A DNA stretch of 56,293 nucleotides from Balneolaceae bacterium (GTDB lineage Bacteria; Bacteroidota; Rhodothermia; Balneolales; Cyclonatronaceae): positions 1-56,293 of the forward strand of contig RECM01000129.1 in NCBI GenBank assembly GCA_007694035.1, given 5' to 3'. Below the pieces are notes generated by a model. It was given only the letters and a program-made list of their open reading frames with translations, made no database searches and was not told the origin of the DNA. Numbering within the stretch: position 1 is the first letter of the stretch; every line of letters begins with the position of its first letter. Positions 44,547 through 52,144 of this stretch are shown here, piece by piece. A program made the translations under genes and the position numbers.

Positions 44547-45893
44547 ATGTCGTTCAATACTGACGGCGTCCGTCTTCTGATGCTTGCCCCGCTGTGCTTT
44601 CTGGTTGCAAGCTGCATAACCGACGTCAATGAAACACAATATGAGCCCGGGATTCAAGGCATAACAGATGTTGCTCTCGTAGAGGAACCCGTATTAGACA
44701 GCTTCGGTATTGAGGCTGAAAAGTACGACGTTCATACCTACAGGATACGCCGGAACGACAACCTCTCCGGCATATTGACACAATACAGTATTTCACACCC
44801 TACTGTGAACGGCATCGTTAATGCATCAAGGGGTATTTTTGATGTGCGGCGTATTGTTGCCGGACGCCCCATGCATATCTATACCAGTGCCGATTCCCTG
44901 CAACGTGTAGAGCATATTGTTTACGAACATTCCTACCGCGATTATGTGGTTTTCTCCCTCGGCGAAGAGATCACGGTACGGGCCGAACAAAAAGAACTTG
45001 AAAAACGTCTGCGGTATGTAGAAGGAATCATCAACGGATCACTTTATGCCACGCTGACCGAAGCCGGCGCTGATCCTGCCCTGGTTAGTGAAATGGCCAG
45101 TGTATTTGCATGGCAGGTCGATTTTTACCGCATCCAACGCGGTGATTCATTCCGGGTTCTTTACGAGGAGGAACTGATTGAAGGCATACCGGTTAGCATC
45201 GGGAAAATTAAAGCGGCCCAGCTGTTGCACTTTGGCAGGGAATACAACGCCATCCATTACGTGCAGGACGGCCGGGTTGAATATTTTGATACTGATGGCA
45301 ATTCTCTCAGAAAGGCCTTCCTCCGGGCGCCACTTGAGTATACACGCATCAGTTCCCGGTTTACCAACCGTCGGTTCCACCCGATTCTGCGCCGGAATAT
45401 TCCCCATCACGGCACCGATTATGCCGCACCCACCGGAACACCCATCAGGGCTGTTGGTGATGGTGTTGTAACCCGGTCGGCCTTCGACAGGAACAACGGC
45501 AATTATGTACGCATCCGCCACAACAGTGTTTATGAAACCGGGTACCTGCATATGTCGAGAATCGCGAATGGAATCAGGCCCGGGGCCTCCGTTTCACAGG
45601 GGCAGATCATCGGCTATGTAGGCAGCACAGGGCTTGCCACCGGCCCGCACCTCTGCTTCAGGTTCTGGAAAAACGGCCAGCCGGTAGACCCGCACCGGGT
45701 AGAAATGCCGTCATCCGATCCGATTCAGAATTCACACAAATTAGCATTTGAGATGCGCAGGGACCATCTGCTCACACTTCTCGACAGCGGGACTTCCGTG
45801 AATGAACCGCCTGCCTGGTCGATCTCATCGCAGATTGCCGGGAGATACCCCGCCCTCAGCCAACCGCTTATTGTTCAGCCGATATCGTTCTGA
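44547..45893 (+). CDS. M23-family LytM-domain lipoprotein with a His-to-Cys change
   Basis: 448 residues. The lipobox is FLVASC (Cys near 26). Residues about 55-235 form an OapA/LysM-like region (YRIRRNDNLSGILTQYSISH, IVAGRPMHIY). Residues about 265-390 are the LytM/M23 fold: HHGTDYAAPTGTPIRAVGDG gives the H-x-x-x-D zinc pair. The third motif is GPHLCFRFWKNGQPVDP, where the second His of the usual H-x-H, a zinc ligand, is Cys. It either cleaves peptidoglycan cross-links with a Cys ligand or is an inactive activator of other wall hydrolases. It ends next to the convergent ytoQ gene with no gap. Confidence 0.9.
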   Translation: MSFNTDGVRLLMLAPLCFLVASCITDVNETQYEPGIQGITDVALVEEPVLDSFGIEAEKYDVHTYRIRRNDNLSGILTQYSISHPTVNGIVNASRGIFDVRRIVAGRPMHIYTSADSLQRVEHIVYEHSYRDYVVFSLGEEITVRAEQKELEKRLRYVEGIINGSLYATLTEAGADPALVSEMASVFAWQVDFYRIQRGDSFRVLYEEELIEGIPVSIGKIKAAQLLHFGREYNAIHYVQDGRVEYFDTDGNSLRKAFLRAPLEYTRISSRFTNRRFHPILRRNIPHHGTDYAAPTGTPIRAVGDGVVTRSAFDRNNGNYVRIRHNSVYETGYLHMSRIANGIRPGASVSQGQIIGYVGSTGLATGPHLCFRFWKNGQPVDPHRVEMPSSDPIQNSHKLAFEMRRDHLLTLLDSGTSVNEPPAWSISSQIAGRYPALSQPLIVQPISF

Positions 45894-46340
45894 TCAGGGG
45901 TGAGTGGTGATGTATTTTAGCGCCCTTACCACCTGATCCGTATTTTCGGCAACGGCGTTTGCTGCGGCATCAATCTCTTTGAGCGCATGCGTTAAGTCCG
46001 CCGGATGCATCACAATCAGCGGCTTGCCCATGGCGCTCGCGTATCCCGCATCAAAAGCGGCGTTCCACTGCCTGTACTCATCACCGAACTTCACAACAAC
46101 AAGGTCTGCGTTTTCAATCAAAGTCTTCGTCCGGGCCGCATTCAGCCGTGCCCCCTTCTGATCTTTCCAGAATTTTTTTTCTTCATCGCCAAAAATCCTG
46201 GTACCCATATTATCGCTCGCGTCATGATCGGTTACCGGCCCCGTAAACTCAATTGGTAATTCGATCCTTTTTGCACCGTCAATTATTTCATTTCGCCAGT
46301 CGGAGTGAATCTCGCCGGCGAGGTAAACTGTCCATAACAT
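45894..46340 (-). CDS. YtoQ-family protein
   Basis: 148 residues matching the YtoQ family along the whole length: MLWTVYLAGEIHSDWRNEI, FTGPVTDHDASDNMGTRIFG, RTKTLIENADLVVVKFGDEYRQWNAAFDAGYASAMGKPLIVMH. The fold resembles nucleoside 2-deoxyribosyltransferases (the D-A-G-Y-A and Y-R-Q-W-N-A-A pattern), but the family's reaction is not known to me. The gene is immediately adjacent, tail to tail, to the M23 gene, with no room for a separate terminator. Confidence 0.9.
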   Translation of the reverse strand: MLWTVYLAGEIHSDWRNEIIDGAKRIELPIEFTGPVTDHDASDNMGTRIFGDEEKKFWKDQKGARLNAARTKTLIENADLVVVKFGDEYRQWNAAFDAGYASAMGKPLIVMHPADLTHALKEIDAAANAVAENTDQVVRALKYITTHP

Positions 46341-46719
46341 GGTCCTGTTCTCCTGATTTAAATTTCTGTCGGTAAATATATGCCGCTTTCAGACCTGTTC
46401 CAGCGGCTTTGATAGCTCCATCACAGTGAGATATTGCCATGCGGCAATCGAATGTCGAAAACAGATCTGTGTCAAATGCTGTTGAAAAAATACCTTTGGT
46501 ATATCCTGTAATAAATGGAATTCCGGACGCATCCTCAACTATTTTACGTCACATTTGATAACCGGCACCATCTGACTGGCACCGCCTGCCGGATCTGCAA
46601 CAGCACCGCTGCCGCACACTGCGCTGCCACACCCCGGCCCCCCGTACATCATACCTGTACAAACAGATAAAAATCATTACATTGATCAATCCAGTCATAC
46701 TTCCAACCAGTACCATGTT
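46341..46719. other. Divergent intergenic region, no gene
   Basis: 379 bases between ytoQ and the alpha-hydroxy-acid oxidase gene. No member of the repeat families, no terminator and no protein-like frame was found. Both genes are read away from this gap, so it should carry two promoters. Confidence 0.4.
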
Positions 46720-48036
46720 ATGGAGCGTAAAACATTCCTGTCGCTATTAGGTGCGGGCAGCGCCGGACTCACCCTTCCGGCATCCCTCGCAGGCGTACCC
46801 GGCGGGCGTACCGGGCAGCCGTCAATTACCATACAGCAGATGACATCAGCAAACCGTACCCCGACTGCCGGTATTGGTATGGACCGGCAGATAAGTATGT
46901 ACCTTGCGGGCCTCGATGGCATCAGACCCGGGTACCCGGTATCTCCTGACGGGCTCGATAATGAGGCGGCTGGCATCATGAAGCCGGAAGCCTACGATTA
47001 TGTTGCAGGAGGCGCAGGTTCGGAAACAACTATTTCGGCCAACCGGCTGGCATTCATGCGCAGAAGAATTGTGCCGAGGATGCTGCGGGATGTGTCTGTC
47101 AGAAATATGGAGATACGCCTGTTTGGCGAAACACTGCCTACGCCCTTTATACTGGCACCAATCGGCGTGCAGTCGATACTGCATGAGGATGCTGAAATTG
47201 CGACCGCAGCCGCCGCAGCCGAAATGGGTGTGCCCATGGTGCTGAGCACGGTTTCGTCGAGGCCGATCGAAAGTATCGGTCCGGCCGCCCGGGATGTGCG
47301 AAACTGGTTCCAGCTCTACTGGCCCCGAAACCCGGAACTGGCGCTGAGCCTGGTTATAAGGGCCAAAAACGCGGGTTTCGGGGCCATTGTCGTCACCCTC
47401 GACACGCATCTGCTGGCCTGGCGCGAACGCGATCTTCAAAACGCTTACCTTCCATTTCTGCATGGCGAAGGGCTGGCCAACTATTTTACCGATCCCGTTT
47501 TTACGGAGATGCTTGAACGCAGGCCCGACGAGAACCCGGAAGCTGCCATCCGTCTGTTTGCCGAGGTTTTCGCCAACCCGTCGCTTACCTGGGAACAGCT
47601 CGGACTGGTAAAAAACGAAACCGACCTTCCGCTGATTCTCAAGGGTATTCTGAACCCGGAAGACGCGAAACTCGCCATACAGCACGGGGCCGATGCCATC
47701 ATCGTATCGAACCACGGGGGAAGGCAGCTCGACGGGGCGATAGCCGCTCTCGATGCCCTCCCTGGTGTTGTAAAAGCCGTCGACGGCCGCATACCTGTTC
47801 TGTTCGACAGCGGCATACGCCGGGGGGCCGATGCGTTCATGGCCATTGCCCTCGGTGCCAGTGCCGTACTGCTGGGACGCCCCTATGCATTCGGTCTCGC
47901 ACTCAACGGCAGGCAGGGCGTTAAAGATGTGATCCACAACATACTGGCCGATTTCGACCTCACCATGGGGCTTGCCGGCTGCAGGGATATTGCCGGGATC
48001 AGGCGGGAAATGGTGGTTGACGGCGCGGGAATGTGA
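46720..48036 (+). CDS. FMN-dependent alpha-hydroxy-acid oxidase, apparently exported
   Basis: 438 residues. The N-terminus ERKTFLSLLGAGSAGLTLP looks like a Tat-type signal with Arg-Lys in place of Arg-Arg, then about 50 linker residues. The (beta/alpha)8 FMN domain follows: YDYVAGGAGSETTISANRLAF, PFILAPIGVQSILH, NWFQLYWPRNPE (active-site Tyr), LPLILKGILNPEDAKLAIQH, the catalytic His in VSNHGGRQLDGAIAALDALP, and LFDSGIRRGADAFMAIALGA. The sequence fits the lactate 2-monooxygenase/lactate oxidase branch, which oxidises L-lactate or a similar 2-hydroxy acid. A signal-like leader on this normally cytoplasmic enzyme is the odd feature. Confidence 0.9.
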   Translation: MERKTFLSLLGAGSAGLTLPASLAGVPGGRTGQPSITIQQMTSANRTPTAGIGMDRQISMYLAGLDGIRPGYPVSPDGLDNEAAGIMKPEAYDYVAGGAGSETTISANRLAFMRRRIVPRMLRDVSVRNMEIRLFGETLPTPFILAPIGVQSILHEDAEIATAAAAAEMGVPMVLSTVSSRPIESIGPAARDVRNWFQLYWPRNPELALSLVIRAKNAGFGAIVVTLDTHLLAWRERDLQNAYLPFLHGEGLANYFTDPVFTEMLERRPDENPEAAIRLFAEVFANPSLTWEQLGLVKNETDLPLILKGILNPEDAKLAIQHGADAIIVSNHGGRQLDGAIAALDALPGVVKAVDGRIPVLFDSGIRRGADAFMAIALGASAVLLGRPYAFGLALNGRQGVKDVIHNILADFDLTMGLAGCRDIAGIRREMVVDGAGM

Positions 48037-48041
48037 AGTGT

Positions 48042-48445
48042 GAGACATGAGACGCAAGACGCAAGACGCAAGACACAAGACACAAGACGCAAGACGCAAG
48101 ACATGAGACATGAGACGTTGAGTTGATGCCTGGATATGGTTGATATTTTGATTTAGATGTAAAGCTTTGGTCGAAGTGAACTTCGACCGGATTTTTTTGC
48201 TGGCAGACGGGAGATCGGCGGTGGGCGCGAGTTGGGTTACACGTGCCGGTTGTACAAATCCGGCACCAACCAGGTGGCAGGGTGGGCATCGGGGTACAGA
48301 CCTCGATTTGCGGGATTTTTCAGTATATAGAGTGCTTCCGGGGGCTTTTTAAAAAGCCCCCACGTGCTTCGACTTCACTACGTTGCGCTCAGCATGACGT
48401 TGTCTTGTGTCTTGTGTCTTGCATCTTGCGTCTCATGTCTCTCTA
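48042..48445. repeat. Inverted 7-bp arrays around a loopless palindrome, upstream of lexA
   Basis: 48042-48116 is an array of 7-bp words (GAGACAT, AAGACGC, AAGACAC). 48405-48445 holds the same words on the other strand (TTGTGTC, TTGCGTC, TCATGTC). Between them, 48340-48361 is a perfect 22-bp palindrome, GGGGGCTTTTT plus its reverse complement. 48366-48404 is the CTTCGACTTCA...GCTCAGCATGACGTTGT module. The oxidase stop lies just upstream, so the palindrome may also terminate that transcript. No gene is visible from 48037 to 48507. Confidence 0.7.
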
Positions 48446-48462
48446 CTTTACCCCTTGACACT

Positions 48463-48506
48463 GATGTACGAATTTCATTTCTTACACATAAATCACACAG
48501 TACATC
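48463..48506. promoter_or_regulatory. lexA: Possible lexA operator or promoter region
   Basis: GATGTAC at 48463-48469 and its reverse complement GTACATC at 48500-48506 lie immediately before the lexA ATG, 30 bases apart. TTGACA stands at 48455-48460. LexA usually represses its own gene through an inverted repeat. This arrangement is wider than known LexA boxes, so I only flag it. Confidence 0.25.
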
Positions 48507-48507
48507 C

Positions 48508-49155
48508 ATGGATAACGCACAGCTTACCCGAAAACAGAAAGAATTCTTCGACTATATCGTTTCCTACCGCAACGAAAACGATATATGGCCCACTTACCGT
48601 GAAATCGCCGACGAATTCGGATTTAAATCACCCAACAGCGTAACTCAAAACCTGCAGGCCCTGCTCAACAAGGGTTATCTGATTCGGGGTGATGATAATG
48701 AGTATGAAATAAACCCAAGGTTCGACGACGGGTACAGCAACCTGAATGCTTCAGGGATTCCCATCCGGGGTATTATCGCTGCCGGGCTGCTCCAGGAAGC
48801 CGTTGAGGCCGACCTGGGCAACATCGGGATGCAGAAACTATTCCCCCATCTCGACAAAATGTTCGCCCTGCGCGTATCAGGCTCAAGCATGACCGAAGCC
48901 GGAATCAACGACGGCGATTTCGTGCTTCTTGTAGACAACGACATCAGCAACGGCGACATAGGTGCCGTTCTGTACAACGGGGAAACTACCCTCAAAAGGG
49001 TTTTCTTCGGTACCAATGGCCTCAGGCTGGAACCCGCCAACGAATCCTATAACGATATCGTGATTGAGCCCGATATCTTTGAAGAGGTAAAAATTGTGGG
49101 GCGCTACGTTGGCCATGTAAACAGGAACGGATTCTTCAGGTCCACCGATCACTGA
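48508..49155 (+). CDS. lexA: LexA-type SOS repressor/autoprotease
   Basis: 215 residues from the ATG at 48508 (the upstream open stretch is repeat). The N-terminal winged helix (1-65): LTRKQKEFFDYIVSY, WPTYREIADEFGFKSPNSVTQNLQALLNKGYL. Self-cleavage site: Ala92-Gly93 in IRGIIAAGLLQEA. Catalytic Ser127 in VSGSSMTEAGINDGDFVL and Lys163 in GETTLKRVFF, 36 residues apart as in known LexA proteins. It represses DNA-damage genes until RecA filament triggers cleavage. It is followed after 12 bases by the DUF456 gene, probably co-transcribed. UmuD-like paralogues lack this DNA-binding domain, so LexA is the better call. Confidence 0.95.
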   Translation: MDNAQLTRKQKEFFDYIVSYRNENDIWPTYREIADEFGFKSPNSVTQNLQALLNKGYLIRGDDNEYEINPRFDDGYSNLNASGIPIRGIIAAGLLQEAVEADLGNIGMQKLFPHLDKMFALRVSGSSMTEAGINDGDFVLLVDNDISNGDIGAVLYNGETTLKRVFFGTNGLRLEPANESYNDIVIEPDIFEEVKIVGRYVGHVNRNGFFRSTDH

Positions 49156-49167
49156 CATACCACCGCC

Positions 49168-49671
49168 ATGATCGGGTTAATCTGCTGGGCCCTGATTATT
49201 ACGCTGTTCATCCTGTCGTTCCCGGCGCTGAAATATCCCTTCATTCCCGGGTTTCTGCTCGTTCTTGGTGGAATCGTAACCTATGGCTTCTGTTTCAGCT
49301 TCGATCCTTTCGGTTTCTTCTTCTGGACAGTTCAGCTGTTTTTCATTCTCAGCACCTTTCTCACCGACTATCTGAGTAATCTGTATGCTGTTCGATTGCA
49401 CGGCGGTTCAAATACCGCTGTTTACGGCAGCCTGATCGGACTTGTGTTCGGCCCCTTCATCATCCCGTTTGCCGGCCTGGTTGCCGGGCCTTTTATCGGA
49501 GCCGTTCTGGCGGAGTGGTTCATCAACAGGAAACCTTTCAGAATGGCCGTTCGCTCGGGTTTCGGCGCCCTGATCGGGCTGGCCGGAAGCACCTTCCTCA
49601 AAGCCTTCATCCAGCTCAGCATGATCCTTACATTCGCGGCCTGGTTAATCTGGAACAGTTTACATATTTGA
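49168..49671 (+). CDS. DUF456-family membrane protein
   Basis: 167 residues, nearly all hydrophobic, with four or five membrane helices. The family marks are LFILSFPALKYPFIPGFLLVLGG near the start, the FILSTFLTDYLSNLY segment, and the glycine-rich repeated hairpins GSLIGLVFGPFIIPFAGLVAGPFIGAVLAE and GALIGLAGSTFLK. DUF456 function is unknown. It begins 12 bases after the lexA stop and ends 59 bases before the thioredoxin-like gene, suggesting a short operon without an obvious shared function. Confidence 0.87.
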   Translation: MIGLICWALIITLFILSFPALKYPFIPGFLLVLGGIVTYGFCFSFDPFGFFFWTVQLFFILSTFLTDYLSNLYAVRLHGGSNTAVYGSLIGLVFGPFIIPFAGLVAGPFIGAVLAEWFINRKPFRMAVRSGFGALIGLAGSTFLKAFIQLSMILTFAAWLIWNSLHI

Positions 49672-49730
49672 ATCCCGTGTGAACGTGGTTTTCCGTAAAT
49701 TTTGATATCAATCAACAGACATTATTTACC

Positions 49731-50549
49731 ATGGCACACGAATTACAGGATTTTAACAGGGATGTGGTAATGCAGAGCAAAACCACACCTGTGGTTATCG
49801 ATTTCTGGGCGGAATGGTGCGGCCCGTGCCGTACACTAACCCCTGTTCTCGAGAAACTGGCTGCCGAGGCACGCGGACGCTGGAAACTGGTGAAAATCAA
49901 CACAGAAGAGCACCGCCAGATTGCGGCCCAGTTCGGCATCCGGAGCATCCCTTCCGTCAAAATGGTCTATCAGGGCGCCATCGTCGCTGAATTCCAGGGC
50001 GCTTTACCAGAGCCTGCGGTCAGAAAGTGGCTTCAGGACCATCTTCCCGCCGATGAAGAGGCAGAGATGGAAACCACGCTGCTGCAGACCCTGCTGCAAG
50101 CCGGTGAGCGGGAAAAAGCGCGTAAACTATGCGAAAAACACCTCGGCGAGGCAGACAGCCCCGAAATGAGGGCACGGCTGGCCATGCTTAACCTCCCCGA
50201 AGAGATCGCGCAGGCCGAATCACTGCTTGGAAGCCTGCAGAATGAACAGAAATTTGAAATTGAAAAAGAGACCCTCAATACAATCAGGCATCTGAGCATG
50301 CTCGACGGCAAATCTATTGATTCATCCGGAAATCCCGCCGCCGCAGAATCCTATCTGAATGGCAAAAGGGCCCTTTTCAGCGGCGATTACGAAAAAGCGA
50401 TTGAATCTTTCCTTGATACCATGATCCGCGACAGAAAACTCGACGACGACGGGGCCAGAAAAGCACTGATAGCCATTTTTACTATTCTAACCGATCATCA
50501 CCCGCTCAGCGCAAAATACCGCCGGCGGTTTTCAATGGCCCTGTACTGA
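49731..50549 (+). CDS. Thioredoxin-TPR fusion protein (CnoX/YbbN-like)
   Basis: 272 residues. Residues 1-110 form a thioredoxin domain with the redox motif in IDFWAEWCGPCRTLTPVLEKLA and the cis-Pro loop FGIRSIPSVKMVYQG. Residues about 120-270 are helical repeats of the CnoX/YbbN type (LLQAGEREKARKLCEKHLGEAD, ALFSGDYEKAIESFLDTMIRD, ARKALIAIFTILTDHHPLSAKYRRRF). E. coli CnoX has Ser-x-x-Cys and works as a stress chaperone, whereas this one keeps both cysteines (CGPC) and may be a true reductase as well. Probably cytoplasmic; no signal peptide. Confidence 0.92.
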   Translation: MAHELQDFNRDVVMQSKTTPVVIDFWAEWCGPCRTLTPVLEKLAAEARGRWKLVKINTEEHRQIAAQFGIRSIPSVKMVYQGAIVAEFQGALPEPAVRKWLQDHLPADEEAEMETTLLQTLLQAGEREKARKLCEKHLGEADSPEMRARLAMLNLPEEIAQAESLLGSLQNEQKFEIEKETLNTIRHLSMLDGKSIDSSGNPAAAESYLNGKRALFSGDYEKAIESFLDTMIRDRKLDDDGARKALIAIFTILTDHHPLSAKYRRRFSMALY

Positions 50550-50597
50550 GCCTGATTAACGTGATTTGCTGATTCAAAGACATACCTGCGTATGATA

Positions 50598-50702
50598 CAA
50601 GAAGCAAGACATGAGACATGAGACATGAGACACAAGACATGAGACAAAGGCGGCGGGGGAGCAAAAGGCAGAAGGCAGAAGTTAGACGGCATGAGGCAAA
50701 AG
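50598..50702. repeat. GAGACAT 7-bp array joined to GGCAGAAG words
   Basis: 50598-50646 is a 7-bp array of GAGACAT/AAGACAT words. It is followed directly by GGCAGAAG words and the GGCAGAAGTTAGACGGC then ATGAGGCAAAAG segment also found at 39463-39491. Part of the 944-base gene-poor gap before rplU. Confidence 0.6.
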
Positions 50703-50750
50703 AGGGGGGGGTGAGCCTAAATCCAGTACGCTACCAGCCGCTATGGGATT

Positions 50751-50868
50751 CATTTGATTGAGCGATTCATCAGACGTACCGATGTACCGATGTAGCGATG
50801 TTTCCCAACCAGATCGAATATCGCCGGGTCGTAACGTCTTATGAATCGGATATCAAAAAGTCGCGCAA
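50751..50868. repeat. Dispersed inverted-repeat element, copy D
   Basis: Left half-unit at 50755-50800 (GAGCGATTCATCAGACGTA), centre TTTCCCAACCAG, right half-unit at 50811-50866 (ATCGAATATCGCCGGGTCG, then CGTCTTATGAATCGGATATC and AAAAAGTCGCG). Order and length as in copy C, with several base changes in the arms. A TTCTATTG-type 8-bp stretch follows at 50896-50935. Confidence 0.7.
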
Positions 50869-50992
50869 CCAGACGAAACGGTCTCCCAAATTACTTCGCT
50901 GTTCTATTGTTCTACTTTTCTACTGTTCCCTAATTCAAAGTACACCAAAAGCACCGTCGTTTACACATTTCAAATTTTTGTGCCAACAGGTA

Positions 50993-51157
50993 TCAGGTTG
51001 TTTTTTTTACCGTCTCAAAACGCTCTCTCATCCCCTTTACAGCATCGTGCAGCTGGCTGTCTTTGATCCAGGCACGGCCGCCGTCGTGCTGAAACCGTTT
51101 TCTGTTTTTGATCTTCATGGCCTGCAGATGCAGGGCCGGGAGTACTTTTTTTTTCAT
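50993..51157 (-). CDS. Possible 54-residue basic protein
   Basis: A minus-strand frame starting ATG at 51157 encodes MKKKVLPALHLQAMKIKNRK followed by RFQHDGGRAWIKDSQLHDAV and KGMRERFETVKKTT. It is short and strongly basic, with protein-like composition, unlike the repeat translations nearby. The ATG is followed by nine A residues, a slippage-prone start. I do not recognise a family. It could be a true small protein or the end of a broken gene: the frame is open for 18 more codons upstream to a stop. The rest of 50550-51493 holds repeats and the rplU leader. Confidence 0.4.
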   Translation of the reverse strand: MKKKVLPALHLQAMKIKNRKRFQHDGGRAWIKDSQLHDAVKGMRERFETVKKTT

Positions 51158-51493
51158 ATCCGATTTACATGGCGCGAAACAGAACGCCTGAATTTTGTTA
51201 GAATTTCTTTTTCAGCAGCCGTACGGGGCAGTTTGCAGCAGGGCTGATCAGTGTTAACTTTTCCAGGGAATTGTTATTGAATCACCAACCGGAACTACAA
51301 ATAATCACACTTTTTCCGCCCACAGCTGAACAAAGCCCGATTACCGGTGCCGGCTCAAAAATAAGAAACTCCCCGCTCATAAAAGCCCCTTTTATCAGAT
51401 TACATATTTACACGCAAAGGGATATTGCTCCTCTTTAAAAAATGTGATATATTTTCATGCTATAAATCAAACAGAATTTACCTGAGATACACT

Positions 51494-51805
51494 ATGTTCG
51501 CAGTTGTTGAAATTGGTGGGCACCAATATAAAGTAGCCGAGAATGATGTCATCTTCGTTGACCGCCAGGCAAATGAGGCCGACGATAAACTGACATTTGA
51601 TCGCGTACTGCTGGTCAATACCGGAAAAAAAGTTGAAGTTGGCACTCCCGTGGTCGGCAATGCCAGCGTTGAAGCCACAGTGGTACGCAACCTGAAAGCC
51701 GATAAAATTATCGTCTTCAAGAAAAAACGCCGCAAAGGCTATCAGAAAAGAAACGGTCACCGTCAGCATCTGACCGAGATCAAAATTGAAAAAATAACAG
51801 CCTAA
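51494..51805 (+). CDS. rplU: 50S ribosomal protein L21
   Basis: 103 residues from the ATG at 51494; the open frame starts at 51425 but the extra part is not L21. The family signature is complete: [20 protein letters not shown] at the start, [24 protein letters not shown], and the C-terminal [30 protein letters not shown]. It binds 23S rRNA in the large subunit. First gene of the L21-L27 operon, 18 bases before rpmA. Confidence 0.98.
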   Translation: MFAVVEIGGHQYKVAENDVIFVDRQANEADDKLTFDRVLLVNTGKKVEVGTPVVGNASVEATVVRNLKADKIIVFKKKRRKGYQKRNGHRQHLTEIKIEKITA

Positions 51806-51823
51806 ACCGTAGAGAACTGAACA

Positions 51824-52078
51824 ATGGCACATAAAAAAGGTGGTGGTTCAACCAGAAACGGCCGCGATTCCCAGGCAAAACGCCTCGGCGTAAAAAAATT
51901 CGGCGGCCAGGTTGTTAAAGCCGGAAATATTATAGTCCGTCAGCGCGGCAGCAAGTTTCATCCAGGCGAAAACGTTGGATGCGGCAATGACTACACGCTC
52001 TTCGCCACGGCCGATGGCACAGTGGAATTCCGCACAGGAAAAAATTCACGCAAGTTTGTAGCTGTAGTTAGCAACTAA
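51824..52078 (+). CDS. rpmA: 50S ribosomal protein L27
   Basis: 84 residues. It starts [20 protein letters not shown] after the Met, without the cleavable N-terminal extension seen in Firmicutes, so the tail that reaches the peptidyl-transferase centre is formed directly. [21 protein letters not shown] and the C-terminal [14 protein letters not shown] are typical. It is the second gene of the operon and is followed by a clear terminator. Confidence 0.98.
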   Translation: MAHKKGGGSTRNGRDSQAKRLGVKKFGGQVVKAGNIIVRQRGSKFHPGENVGCGNDYTLFATADGTVEFRTGKNSRKFVAVVSN

Positions 52079-52096
52079 CAGATTTTTACGTTTGTC

Positions 52097-52133
52097 AAAG
52101 CCCTGATACCAATGGAATCAGGGCTTTTTTTTT
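52097..52133 (+). terminator. Rho-independent terminator of rplU-rpmA
   Basis: AAAGCCCTGAT (52097-52107) and ATCAGGGCTTT (52117-52127) form a perfect 11-bp stem with a 9-base loop, followed by a run of T to 52133. It ends 12 bases before the start of the next gene (52145), so that gene must have little or no leader of its own or rely on read-through. Confidence 0.92.
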
Positions 52134-52144
52134 ATCTTGACGGC

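Noticed and set aside
50798-51247. 149-residue plus-strand open frame before rplU
   Set aside because: Its first third translates the dispersed element and 8-bp repeats, and the rest is antisense to a better small frame at 50993-51157.
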